Of a stretch of 21,988 nt of DNA, positions 1 to 7,025 are shown in pieces. This stretch comes from Euglena gracilis. Its lineage: Eukaryota; Euglenozoa; Euglenophyceae; Euglenales; Euglenaceae. The stretch is taken from contig CAAHFI010730788.1 in the NCBI GenBank assembly GCA_900893395.1, positions 1 through 21,988 of the forward strand. The letters are read 5' to 3'. A program made the translations under genes and the position numbers. Every line of letters begins with the position of its first letter. Position 1 is the first letter of the stretch. The notes beneath the pieces were generated by a model. That model searched no databases, was not told the DNA's origin, and saw only the letters and a program-made list of their open reading frames with translations.

Positions 1-2
1 TG

Positions 3-569
3 TTTGTTACGCTCAATGTTAGAAAGGAGAGACATAGCGACGTGATGCATTGTGATGATTTTTTGGCAAAGAAAAACACCGCGTATGTGGGCAGCTTGCA
101 TCAAAGTGAACCAACTGAACTGAAAACTTTGTATGGTACAATTTCGAGTGCTACAACAACCACGTGTACGCTATTAGAAAGATACAATTTCATTCCACAT
201 GATCCACTACTCTTTAACAAACAAATTAGAGCGGCAAATGGTTCTATGTTTGTAATTACAGATAATGATAATTCAAGTACCTATGATTGTATTCTAACTG
301 GAACATGGACCAGTGCAGTTCCTCCTCCCAATACTAATTATGCCAGCAACATCACCACAGCATCTATTGTAGCAAATGCTATGACACCCATCATGGAGAA
401 CAAAGATCCTCAGTTGGTGACTTTGGAAGTAATTTGTCCAAACGACCTGTTATCATTTGGAAATGCAGACATTCTTATGTTAAACGTCTGGGTAGAAACC
501 ACCCAATCTGTTTACATTCATGTTAAAGGAGGGGGTGATACTCCTATTTCACTAGAAACTTCCCTTTGA
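3..569 (+). CDS. C-terminal part of an unknown protein (runs in from outside the window)
   Basis: The frame is open from the first bases of the window to the stop at 567-569, so this is probably the last 188 residues of a longer protein. An in-frame ATG at 45 would give 174 residues if it is a gene of its own. The sequence is rich in Thr, Ser and Asn, has no clear membrane segment and looks beta-rich (for example LMLNVWVETTQSVYIHVKGG near the end), which would suit a structural or receptor-binding protein. That is an impression of composition, not a family match. No early promoter box can be seen. A TTTTTGT signal follows 28 nt after the stop. I do not recognise the family. Confidence 0.6.
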   Translation, partial: FVTLNVRKERHSDVMHCDDFLAKKNTAYVGSLHQSEPTELKTLYGTISSATTTTCTLLERYNFIPHDPLLFNKQIRAANGSMFVITDNDNSSTYDCILTGTWTSAVPPPNTNYASNITTASIVANAMTPIMENKDPQLVTLEVICPNDLLSFGNADILMLNVWVETTQSVYIHVKGGGDTPISLETSL

Positions 570-596
570 TTTCACTTGTTACCATATCATAATTTA

Positions 597-603
597 TTTT
601 TGT
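597..603 (+). terminator. TTTTTGT 3'-end signal
   Basis: T5NT-type motif 28 nt after the stop of the first gene. It matches the poxvirus early termination signal; use by this virus is inferred from its recurrence after other stops. Confidence 0.35.
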
Positions 604-698
604 GTATAAAGCAAAGGTATATCCAAAAGTAGGACAATTTAAGATTTATCAGTAGCTAATACAATATTCTAGGTTAGCAGAAGAACATAAAACAATTA

Positions 699-705
699 AG
701 AAAAA
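699..705 (-). terminator. T5NT 3'-end signal behind the macrodomain gene
   Basis: AGAAAAA on the plus strand (TTTTTCT on the minus strand), 67 nt beyond the stop of the macrodomain gene. Confidence 0.3.
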
Positions 706-771
706 ATCAAAGACAAGAGTAAAAGCAATTAGTAACTTTAAAGGACATTTAATAGTAGATAAAGAACAGCG

Positions 772-1179
772 CTAACGTAGAGTATATACGGTTACATCAA
801 TTCCTGTTAAAATTTCCTCTATCATCTCGCGTACAACTTTCCAATCTAATTTATCCAATCCACAACCTATTTTTGGTATACTTATACTACTTATATTGTT
901 TGATATCATATGGTGCTTCATTTCTATCAAACACAACCTTAAGCTGTTATATGTTGGCTTGTTCCAATATTTTTCCTTTGTTACCAGATAATATATAAAT
1001 TTACTATTTTTATTTAACACACATATTTTACCAACATTGGGGTTCTGCTCTAGCAAACCAGCAGTTCCATATTTCCTTTTGAATTCCACAGCGATACCAC
1101 GCCCCATAGTCATGTCCGCAGAAACACAATGTGCCATATTGTCATCTGAGTCAAGTAAATTTCCAGTAATTTCCTTCAT
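772..1179 (-). CDS. Macrodomain protein, TARG1/OARD1-like ADP-ribosyl hydrolase
   Basis: A protein of 135 residues that is all macrodomain. Residues 6-33 hold the ADP-ribose loop region (GNLLD, AHCVSADMTMGRGIAVEFK), 62-77 hold IYYLVTK..KPTY, and 103-113 hold KIGCGLDKLDW; it ends in VTVYTL. This order and wording match the TARG1/OARD1 and Poa1p branch, which removes ADP-ribose esters or ADP-ribose 1''-phosphate. Lys68 and Asp109 sit where, as I recall, TARG1 has its catalytic Lys and Asp, so the enzyme looks active. The length fits a stand-alone macrodomain. An early promoter box lies 26 nt upstream, and the gene probably acts early, reversing host ADP-ribosylation in the cytoplasm or nucleus. 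The family call is firm; the role in infection is inferred. Confidence 0.9.
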   Translation of the reverse strand: MKEITGNLLDSDDNMAHCVSADMTMGRGIAVEFKRKYGTAGLLEQNPNVGKICVLNKNSKFIYYLVTKEKYWNKPTYNSLRLCLIEMKHHMISNNISSISIPKIGCGLDKLDWKVVREMIEEILTGIDVTVYTLR

Positions 1180-1205
1180 TTGAGTTCTATAATATCTAGT
1201 GTATT

Positions 1206-1221
1206 GATAATCAATTATTTT
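1206..1221 (-). promoter_or_regulatory. Early-type promoter box (AAAATAATTGATTATC)
   Basis: Read on the minus strand, it ends 26 nt before the ATG of the macrodomain gene. It belongs to the AAATAATTGATT variant also seen before three MSV199 loci. Confidence 0.7.
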
Positions 1222-1323
1222 ATTAGATTAATGATATATCTAACCATTTACAACTTACGTACTAAATGGAAATTTTCATTGTTAGTATATGATATAGACA
1301 TTAGAATACTATAGAAATATACA

Positions 1324-1932
1324 ATGTATTTCTTCATCATTCCATTGTTATTTGGTTACGCATTTAGTTGTTCATCAGATGCATATCAGGCACCATACGT
1401 AGGTTCTACTGGTTATATCTGTCTAGGGTGTCCAACTAATGGGAAATGTGATGGGACGACCTTAACATGTAAAAGTCCATATAGTCCGGTTCAACATATT
1501 GGAAACGCTCCGGGTAGCCTAGGATTTTACTATTATTCATGTGATTTAATTAATTGTCCACAAGGAGCTACTTGTTCTGGTGGTGACTTCAACTGTGGTA
1601 ATGGTAAATATTTCAACAACGGATGCACTTCATGTCCACAAGGATCTATTTGTGATGGAAAATCAGTTACTTGTTCTTCTAGTTGCTGTTTGTCTAATCA
1701 GTATATCTCTAGTGGACAGTGTACAACCTGTCCACAGTATTCCGTTTGTGATGGCGTTAGTACAAAATGTGCTACTGGATTTGTGAACAACGGCTCTGGT
1801 TGTAAATGTCCATTTGGCAAACGACTTAGGAACAATGGATGCGAAGCATGTCCAGAAAATGCCTTCTGTAATGGTGGACCTGATTTTCATTGTAATCCTG
1901 GATTTAAACAAACTAAAACTAGTTGTGAGTAA
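1324..1932 (+). CDS. Secreted cysteine-rich repeat protein (four-module member)
   Basis: A protein of 202 residues. The start MYFFIIPLLFGYAFSC is a signal peptide, and no later membrane anchor is visible. The first module (about 17-75) reads YQaPYVGstGYICLGCP.NG.CDG....C.SP..PV.H and ends in GFYYYSC; this module is almost repeated in the short gene at 6288. It is followed by about four repeats of the form CP.....C.G....C..G, such as CPQGATCSGG and CPQGSICDGK, each probably disulfide-bonded. Such repeats resemble EGF- or VSP-like extracellular modules, but I cannot name a family. No AAAATTGA box precedes it, so late expression and a place on the virion or in the extracellular space are plausible. 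The third family member is at 16163. Confidence 0.8.
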   Translation: MYFFIIPLLFGYAFSCSSDAYQAPYVGSTGYICLGCPTNGKCDGTTLTCKSPYSPVQHIGNAPGSLGFYYYSCDLINCPQGATCSGGDFNCGNGKYFNNGCTSCPQGSICDGKSVTCSSSCCLSNQYISSGQCTTCPQYSVCDGVSTKCATGFVNNGSGCKCPFGKRLRNNGCEACPENAFCNGGPDFHCNPGFKQTKTSCE

Positions 1933-1981
1933 CTTGTAAGTGTTCATAGAAATTAACTTTGTATAATAAAAACATAACATC

Positions 1982-2024
1982 TGGTTTGTTTTACACTAAC
2001 AGAGTAAACCATTTTTATTTTTCT
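1982..2024 (+). terminator. Hairpin followed by TTTTTAT/TTTTTCT
   Basis: TGGTTT (1982-1987) pairs with AAACCA (2006-2011). TTTTTAT (2012-2018) and TTTTTCT (2018-2024) follow directly. This lies 50-90 nt behind the cysteine-rich gene and is a likely mRNA 3' end. Confidence 0.4.
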
Positions 2025-2257
2025 GTTATTATTAGATCAAATAACCATGATGTCCACAGTTTGTAGTCATGGAGTCCCATGTATGCCCAAAAACACATCA
2101 GTTTATTGACGTCAACTAGAGAACTATTACATAGTTCAAATAAGATATATGTGTATAAAATTGAAGAAAATATTATCATAAAAAATCCATGACTGTTCTC
2201 TTGTAAAATTTCGTTCTCGTTAAAATCAATGAATTCATTATTGATTTTTAAACACAT
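2015..2257 (-). CDS. Possible small membrane protein
   Basis: An open frame of 80 residues starting MCLKINNEFIDFNENEI, with one hydrophobic stretch (about 25-42, FFMIIFSSILYTYILFEL) that could span a membrane. No family is recognised and no AAAATTGA box lies upstream. Its 3' end runs into the hairpin and T-rich region behind the convergent cysteine-rich gene. In AT-rich DNA a frame of this length can arise by chance, so this is a weak call. Confidence 0.3.
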   Translation of the reverse strand: MCLKINNEFIDFNENEILQENSHGFFMIIFSSILYTYILFELCNSSLVDVNKLMCFWAYMGLHDYKLWTSWLFDLIITEK

Positions 2258-2602
2258 AAAAATGTTGAAAACAACCTATAAGGATTTGCGTAGATATAAA
2301 TTTAGTGTGATGTTTCCAGAAAGAACTCTGCTGTACCCATAGATGGACATAACATAAATAGTATCTTTCCCCAGCAAGCAAATACAATGATTTTATAGTA
2401 TACGTTAGATCGCTCGATCTCTTTATGTAATTCCATGTTCAAGTTAACTTATCAAAGATCTAGAACTAGAAGGTCATAAGATAAAATGGAAGAGAACTAA
2501 TTAGACTCAATATGTTGAAATAGAGGTATTATATATAGTTCCAATCTTGAAACTAACTTCCATTATATTCAGTTTTAATTATTTATAAAAAAAACAAGTT
2601 GA
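2258..2602. other. Gap without a convincing gene
   Basis: AT-rich spacer of about 345 nt. I see no promoter box of the local type and no open frame with a good start. Its right end holds the T5NT signal for the minus-strand gene that follows. Confidence 0.4.
2585..2591 (-). terminator. T5NT 3'-end signal
   Basis: ATAAAAA on the plus strand (TTTTTAT on the minus strand), 12 nt beyond the stop of the gene at 2603-3040. Confidence 0.4.
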
Positions 2603-3040
2603 CTACACTCGGATAGATCCAGTAAAACTGCCTAATATCTTCCGCTCTAGTTCTCTGACATACACACATACATTTCTAACTACCTCGCAATTTGATGACA
2701 TTTTTTCAACAACACAAGATGCTTCGTTATCTGTGTCATCGGTGCACTTTTTCAGATGTATCGACATCTTTTCTGTGACTTCCATAATGTGGCAGTATGA
2801 CCTTTCGCACAACGGAGATATGAACCTGACATCTTCCATATCTTCTGGATCCTTGGAATCTACAACGATTTTCATTTGTTCGGCTTGTTTTTCAATCCAT
2901 CCAACATATTCTTCAATAACTTCAGCACATTCAAATATAGAACTTGTGTCACACATATTTGATGTTATCCTCTCTATTCGTTCGACAAATTCCATGGATT
3001 TAATCGTACGGAACAGATTTTTTATTTTCTGTTGAGGCAT
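2603..3040 (-). CDS. Unknown helical protein
   Basis: A protein of 145 residues, almost entirely predicted helix, rich in Glu, Val, Met and Cys (eight Cys), with no signal peptide or membrane segment. Stretches such as VERIERITSNMC and VVRNVCVYVRELERKIL are amphipathic. In style it resembles the helical proteins at 7026 and 9963, which also follow an early promoter box, but I cannot show homology by eye. The ATG at 3040 lies 26 nt after the box at 3067-3080, the same spacing as the macrodomain gene, which supports this start. The gene is divergent from the one at 3280. Function unknown. Confidence 0.75.
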   Translation of the reverse strand: MPQQKIKNLFRTIKSMEFVERIERITSNMCDTSSIFECAEVIEEYVGWIEKQAEQMKIVVDSKDPEDMEDVRFISPLCERSYCHIMEVTEKMSIHLKKCTDDTDNEASCVVEKMSSNCEVVRNVCVYVRELERKILGSFTGSIRV

Positions 3041-3066
3041 CTTGATTCTTTTTTATATTATCCTAA

Positions 3067-3080
3067 GATAATCAATTTTT
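3067..3080 (-). promoter_or_regulatory. Early-type promoter box (AAAAATTGATTATC)
   Basis: Minus-strand box ending 26 nt before the ATG of the gene at 2603-3040. Confidence 0.75.
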
Positions 3081-3205
3081 ATGGTTCTGTTCAATGTAGT
3101 GTTGAACAAGTTAGTTATCTTAAGGAGAAAAAACACAATATTCTTGTCCTTTGTATGTTCAGATAGTAAGTGAACATGTAAATATAGTTGAATAAATTGT
3201 ATTTG

Positions 3206-3232
3206 TTTATTTACTTATTCTAAGTAAATAAA
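3206..3232. repeat. Perfect inverted repeat abutting a promoter box
   Basis: Arms TTTATTTACTTA (3206-3217) and TAAGTAAATAAA (3221-3232) are exact complements with a 3-nt loop. The right arm overlaps the first bases of the AAAATTGATTTTTT box. It could be an operator or a DNA cruciform; most other boxes in the window lack it. Confidence 0.6.
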
Positions 3233-3243
3233 ATTGATTTTTT
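3230..3243 (+). promoter_or_regulatory. Early-type promoter box (AAAATTGATTTTTT)
   Basis: Lies 36 nt before the ATG at 3280. It contains the mimivirus early core AAAATTGA. Confidence 0.8.
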
Positions 3244-3279
3244 ACAAGAGTAATAAAAGGTTCGTTTGATCTCTACATC

Positions 3280-3948
3280 ATGGAGACTAAAACTGAAGTC
3301 CCCCTGAATCTCGATGCCTCTGGTGAATGGGAAGCGCTTTATAGCCTCAGAGTTTTGAGTCTCTTGAATACAGCTCCATTTCCAGTTGAAGAAGCTACGG
3401 CATTTCTGCTGAACTCTATTGTCGAACTCATGAACAGTAGTTTCCTGAACTCAGATCACGGGAGTGTCATGGCTGAAAAAGTCAGATACAAGTTGTCAAG
3501 AGGCCAAAACAAGCATTTCATGAGTAAAGTTCTCTGTGACAAAGGGTTCCTGGATTTCGTCAAGGAACATGAAGAGCACTTCCGTATCATAGACCTTCCA
3601 TTTGGAAGAAGCAGGATCATCTACAAGGAACACATAAATTGGAGAGAAGCCGATACTAGTAGGTTAACGGAACAAATGAAGTACCAAACAAACATCAGAA
3701 ATGCTCTGGAAAACTTCCTCTTTAGGAAACCAGAAATGTACTGTACAGTTGATGAGTTCATAAGTGACTACAAGGCACGATTTGGCAACGCTCGTGAAGT
3801 AAAAGCCGGTGATTTCATTCGAATGGTAAAACACTGGGAAGATCTATTCACTTTCGACCAGTCTGTAGCTCCACCACGAATCTATCTGAAACATGGCTTC
3901 TCCATGAAGATAGTAGAAGATCTCATGGCTGCTATGTGGGGTCACTGA
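3280..3948 (+). CDS. Unknown protein, possibly two winged-helix units
   Basis: A protein of 222 residues with no signal peptide or membrane segment. Two regions share a helix-helix-helix-wing outline. About 60-115 runs from SVMAEKVRYKL to FRIIDLPFGRSRIIYK, and about 140-210 runs from ALENFLF through FISDYKARFG to FTFDQ...PRIYLK. The second resembles a winged-helix or LOTUS-type fold, so nucleic-acid binding is a reasonable but unproven guess. The gene is much richer in G+C than the MSV199 genes: bases 3301-3360 hold 30 G+C of 60. The start is set by an early box 36 nt upstream, and a strong hairpin lies about 30 nt after the stop. No family recognised. Confidence 0.75.
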   Translation: METKTEVPLNLDASGEWEALYSLRVLSLLNTAPFPVEEATAFLLNSIVELMNSSFLNSDHGSVMAEKVRYKLSRGQNKHFMSKVLCDKGFLDFVKEHEEHFRIIDLPFGRSRIIYKEHINWREADTSRLTEQMKYQTNIRNALENFLFRKPEMYCTVDEFISDYKARFGNAREVKAGDFIRMVKHWEDLFTFDQSVAPPRIYLKHGFSMKIVEDLMAAMWGH

Positions 3949-3970
3949 AAAAACTACGACGGCCCAGAAT

Positions 3971-4014
3971 CCTCTGTGTCTGTCAGTAACGTTCCATTGG
4001 AAACTGACAGGAGG
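3971..4014 (+). terminator. Strong 3' hairpin
   Basis: CTGTCAGT (3980-3987) pairs with ACTGACAG (4003-4010). An inner stem TTCC/GGAA and an outer stem CCTC/GAGG extend it. It starts 22 nt after the stop at 3948. Hairpins mark mRNA 3' ends in mimivirus, and a similar role is likely here. Confidence 0.55.
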
Positions 4015-4045
4015 TGATTTATTTGATTTCGTGAAATCTGTGATT

Positions 4046-4052
4046 TTTTTGT
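4046..4052 (+). terminator. T5NT 3'-end signal
   Basis: TTTTTGT at the end of a run of seven T, about 98 nt after the stop at 3948. Confidence 0.3.
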
Positions 4053-4147
4053 CTTTGGTTCATTTTAGTCCCCACAGTAACTATAGTTGAATCAACAGAA
4101 AAGTTTTATCTAGACATCTAGAATAATTTAGACGTTATAATGGAAGT

Positions 4148-4157
4148 AAAATTGATT
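4148..4157 (+). promoter_or_regulatory. Early-type promoter box (AAAATTGATT)
   Basis: Lies 38 nt before the ATG at 4196. Confidence 0.7.
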
Positions 4158-4195
4158 GCAGTGAATCATTATAAACCAAATTGAATCTACCAAAG

Positions 4196-5131
4196 ATGTC
4201 ATTGTTAGTTGAGGAGAAAATATATTTCTCCAAGGCAATTATTGACATCATAATGCAGCATATTAAATCACTTTTACAACATGCAATAGATATCTCCACA
4301 GAGATACAAAAATCTAAAAAAATAGCTATCGATATATTTGAGAAAATAACCACAGAACTACGTAATACCATAAACGAAGCCCAGTTATCTATGGAAAGTT
4401 CTATAAAACAGCTAATTGCAGTCGATGAAGATATTAAATCTATATATTCTACTAAATTGCCAAGCGAACATCTCCACAAAGAAGTTAGTATAATCTATTC
4501 AAAAGCTACTGATAAAGTAACCAAACCAATTATTGAGAAAATAAACATATTTATGAGAAAATTAATATCTGAAGCAAAAGAAAATAAAATTGCATTTGAG
4601 TTGCTGTATATGGTCGTAACTGATATCATCGATAATCCTATCAATAGATATATACCTAACATAGATGATTTCACCACCTCTATCGATGAAATTGATTTCA
4701 CAGACGAAATATGTAAAAATTTCTCCAAACATATCTATCGATGCCTCAACTTGTACTATGAACAGTTCACAAAAGGGATAGATAAAATTGTTCATAGTAC
4801 AAGTGATTCTAATCCAGATGAAGTGAGAGCATTTACTGATGAACTTGAAGATGTGATCCCAAGAACTATCTCAAGAATATCAAAAGGTATAATAAAGAAG
4901 ATTACATCTAAAGAATCTATTGAAGATATTACTATGGTAACAGGTGGCATTATCATATATTACTTAACTGAAGATATCAACAACATTTCACAGAAGTACA
5001 CAGGAGTCCATTCCGATATCATCGATGATGTGATTGAGTTGATGAAATCTGCTATTTCATGGGAAATATCTGAAGTTACTGGAACTGATCATGAGTATGT
5101 CTCTAGAGTTATTCATGCTGTTCCACTGTAA
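4196..5131 (+). CDS. Unknown long helical protein
   Basis: A protein of 311 residues starting MSLLVEEKIYFSKAI. I chose the ATG at 4196 rather than an in-frame TTG 15 nt earlier, because it is the first ATG behind the promoter box. The chain is almost all predicted helix, rich in Ile, Lys, Glu and Ser, with many heptad-like stretches (about 20-75 and 95-125). There is no clear signal peptide or membrane helix. Codon use is AT-rich, unlike the gene before it. The coding sequence contains a perfect 16-bp inverted repeat (4749-4764 and 4789-4804). It converges on the gene at 5233, with a shared hairpin between them. No family recognised. Confidence 0.75.
   Translation: MSLLVEEKIYFSKAIIDIIMQHIKSLLQHAIDISTEIQKSKKIAIDIFEKITTELRNTINEAQLSMESSIKQLIAVDEDIKSIYSTKLPSEHLHKEVSIIYSKATDKVTKPIIEKINIFMRKLISEAKENKIAFELLYMVVTDIIDNPINRYIPNIDDFTTSIDEIDFTDEICKNFSKHIYRCLNLYYEQFTKGIDKIVHSTSDSNPDEVRAFTDELEDVIPRTISRISKGIIKKITSKESIEDITMVTGGIIIYYLTEDINNISQKYTGVHSDIIDDVIELMKSAISWEISEVTGTDHEYVSRVIHAVPL
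4749..4804. repeat. 16-bp perfect inverted repeat inside a coding region
   Basis: ACTTGTACTATGAACA (4749-4764) is the exact reverse complement of 4789-4804, with a 24-nt loop. It lies inside the helical protein gene, codes for normal-looking residues, and would form a stable hairpin in the mRNA. Confidence 0.85.
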
Positions 5132-5158
5132 TTTATGTTGTTTTTTAACAGAAAAATA

Positions 5159-5184
5159 AAATTCAAATTTAGTATTTTGAATTT
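5159..5184. terminator. Bidirectional hairpin between convergent genes
   Basis: AAATTCAAA (5159-5167) pairs with TTTGAATTT (5176-5184) across an 8-nt loop. It lies between the stops of two converging genes, which have no T5NT signal nearby, so it may end both transcripts. Confidence 0.5.
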
Positions 5185-5232
5185 ATGATGTATCAATATA
5201 ACTATCCGAAAAATTATATCGTTGATATTTCT

Positions 5233-5910
5233 CTAATCCGTCTTGTTTTCTCCTACATAATGATGTAACAAATCCATTACTTTATCTAATTTCATAGAAA
5301 TAGATAATCTAACCTCATCTATTTTTGCTGGTATTAGCCTCTCTAAATTATCTAACCTTGATACAGTCTCCTTTTTATCAAGTTTTGATATTACTTCCAT
5401 GCTATCAACGTTCAAATGTAATAGATCTTCATCTGACATTCCCATTTTCGCAAACAACGGTTCTATTTCATCTGTGTAGTAGTGATATTTTGGCGCTCGT
5501 TGAGGACTAGGTTCTTGTGTTGTTGCTATATGCTCTAGTAGATGTGTATAGCAATTGTAGTATTTTACTACATTTCCTGCTATAGTGTCATCAACATTTG
5601 AGTTATTTTTGAGCTCTGCAATAGCATGTAGATTTATTTTTACATATTCTGGTCGTACTACGTACATTGTAATAGTAAATGAATGTTTATTACGTTTATT
5701 TTTGGAACATGGAGTGATCAAATCCATTTGATCATTAGTACTAGGCATCATGACAACTTCACTGATGTAGTCTATCCCATCGTCACCGTTATAGAGAAAG
5801 TGTACATTAGAACTACATCCTACACAATTACAACTATCTTCTTGTACATTAGATGGCATGAACATTCGCAACAAGTTACCATCAATCATCTCACCAGTGT
5901 TATAGTACAT
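5233..5910 (-). CDS. Unknown protein with C-terminal coiled coil
   Basis: A protein of 225 residues. The N-terminal part holds a tight cysteine group, SCNCVGCSS (about 26-34), which could bind a metal. The middle (about 80-110) looks beta-rich (SFTITMYVVRPEYVKINLHAIAEL). About residues 170-215 form heptads (VISKLDKKETVSRLDNLERL onward) typical of a parallel coiled coil. There is no signal peptide. It starts 2 nt after the stop of the small gene at 5913, so the two are probably co-transcribed. No AAAATTGA box precedes the pair, unlike most genes here, which hints at late expression and perhaps a structural role. No family recognised. Confidence 0.7.
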   Translation of the reverse strand: MYYNTGEMIDGNLLRMFMPSNVQEDSCNCVGCSSNVHFLYNGDDGIDYISEVVMMPSTNDQMDLITPCSKNKRNKHSFTITMYVVRPEYVKINLHAIAELKNNSNVDDTIAGNVVKYYNCYTHLLEHIATTQEPSPQRAPKYHYYTDEIEPLFAKMGMSDEDLLHLNVDSMEVISKLDKKETVSRLDNLERLIPAKIDEVRLSISMKLDKVMDLLHHYVGENKTD

Positions 5911-5912
5911 AA

Positions 5913-6179
5913 CTAATAAAATAATGGATCTATATCTGGATAGTATTTATCCAGATAAACTAGTAGTTCCTTTTTTGCTTGATTGTATCCCTTTGTGACA
6001 TTTGAACTAACTGCAGTGTTTTTTTTTTCGATTAATTCATGAACTTTTACAGTATCTGAACTAGCTACTGTAACATTCTTCTCATCTAATTCATTTTTGA
6101 AACTATTCGATAGTTCTGACAAATATGCATCATAAGTTTTCCTATATATGCTTTTAGTTCGCCTCATGTAACTCAACAT
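5913..6179 (-). CDS. Small unknown protein, first gene of a pair
   Basis: A protein of 88 residues (MLSYMRRTKSIYRKTYDAYL...), basic at the start and helical, ending in YYPDIDPLFY. There is no signal peptide or membrane helix. It is followed after 2 nt by the coiled-coil gene, which suggests one transcript. The short T/A run inside it (around 6021-6030) is ordinary. The region upstream is shared with the divergent cysteine-rich gene at 6288 and lacks the early box. No family recognised. Confidence 0.6.
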   Translation of the reverse strand: MLSYMRRTKSIYRKTYDAYLSELSNSFKNELDEKNVTVASSDTVKVHELIEKKNTAVSSNVTKGYNQAKKELLVYLDKYYPDIDPLFY

Positions 6180-6287
6180 ATGTAATATGCGACTATCTAT
6201 TTAAATAAACAAAATAAATAAAATCACATCAAACTGGAGATAATTAATATCATATTAGATATACATCAATTGAATCAATATACTTCT

Positions 6288-6515
6288 ATGTTTTTGTTAG
6301 TGCTTTCGTTGCTAGTTAGGTACGTACTATCTAGTTGTCCATCTAATACATATCAATCTCCTTATGTGGGTGCATCCGGATATATTTGCTTGGGATGTCC
6401 TGTTAATGGACAGTGTGATGGGGTGAAGATCACATGTATTAGTCCTCATGTTCCAGTTGCTCATCTAACACATAAACCTAATACACCTGGATTTTACTAC
6501 TATACATGTGAATGA
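6288..6515 (+). CDS. Minimal secreted cysteine-rich protein (single module)
   Basis: A protein of 75 residues. I place the start at the ATG at 6288, which gives a proper signal peptide (MFLLVLSLLVRYVLSSC); an in-frame TTG at 6270 would put charged and polar residues before it. The mature part is a single module, nearly the same as the first module of the protein at 1324: YQSPYVGASGYICLGCPVNG, CDG, C.SPHVPVAH, GFYYYTC. It stops right after the module's last Cys, so it looks like a complete one-module product, though loss of the later repeats cannot be excluded. A TTTTTCT signal lies 21 nt after the stop. No early box. Confidence 0.75.
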   Translation: MFLLVLSLLVRYVLSSCPSNTYQSPYVGASGYICLGCPVNGQCDGVKITCISPHVPVAHLTHKPNTPGFYYYTCE

Positions 6516-6535
6516 AAACTAATTTAAATATGTTA

Positions 6536-6542
6536 TTTTTCT
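6536..6542 (+). terminator. T5NT 3'-end signal
   Basis: TTTTTCT, 21 nt after the stop at 6515. Confidence 0.4.
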
Positions 6543-6887
6543 GTATTGATAAGCGTATTATCTTTTGGAAAACATTAGGAACTTAGGAAGTATAGAATAG
6601 TCCATGTATGATATCTAATCGAATTATGCTAAAATTTCCTGTAACTGTTATATTTTTACATTTATATTGATGTTACCGTAATAGTATTTCCATCATTAAC
6701 TAATGAAATTAACTTCAATAAGTAATCACCCACAACATACTAAATTAATACATGGAGTATCTTCTAATTTCATTTTATAATTCAAGTAGAGTTAACTTTT
6801 TATATTTATCTGAAAAGTCAGATATAAAGTAATAGACTGATACAACTTAAGCAATAATAACTCTTCTGTAACAACAGGGAAAAATAA

Positions 6888-6988
6888 TGTGTAGGAGCCT
6901 GTTGAAGCTCGTGTCACAACCTTAGTGCGAGAATGAAACTGATCAAGGACCAATTCCATTCATGCAGTAAAGCAGGAACAACTACACA
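6888..6988 (-). ncRNA. Structured 3' element, copy 1
   Basis: The outer stem TGTGTAG (6888-6894) pairs with CTACACA (6982-6988). The inner stem GAGC (6895-6898) pairs with GCTC (6907-6910), followed by GTGTCACAA. GGAACAACTA, whose last four bases CAACTA lead into the right arm, and then GCAGTGCA follow. The second copy at 11643-11689 keeps this order with a changed but still paired outer stem. Both copies lie in the 3' flank of a minus-strand gene, so the element is probably part of the 3' untranslated RNA or an end signal. Copy 1 has about 54 nt more in the loop. Confidence 0.5.
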
Positions 6989-7025
6989 GTAGCAGTGCAA
7001 AAGGGTGTGTTTTTGGGAAGGAAGG

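Larger units (their letters stand above)
6516..7025. other. Gap with 3' elements
   Basis: About 510 nt without a convincing open frame. The left end carries TTTTTCT for the cysteine-rich gene. The right 140 nt are the 3' flank of the minus-strand gene at 7026 and hold a structured element. Nothing else is recognisable. Confidence 0.5.

Noticed and set aside
1663-1980. Open frame of 105 codons on the minus strand
   Set aside because: It lies opposite the cysteine-rich gene at 1324, whose signal peptide and regular Cys pattern are convincing. It has no promoter box and an unlikely composition.
2733-3035. Open frame of 100 codons on the plus strand
   Set aside because: Opposite the minus-strand gene at 2603-3040, which has a well-spaced early box. 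Ser/Ile-rich shadow sequence.
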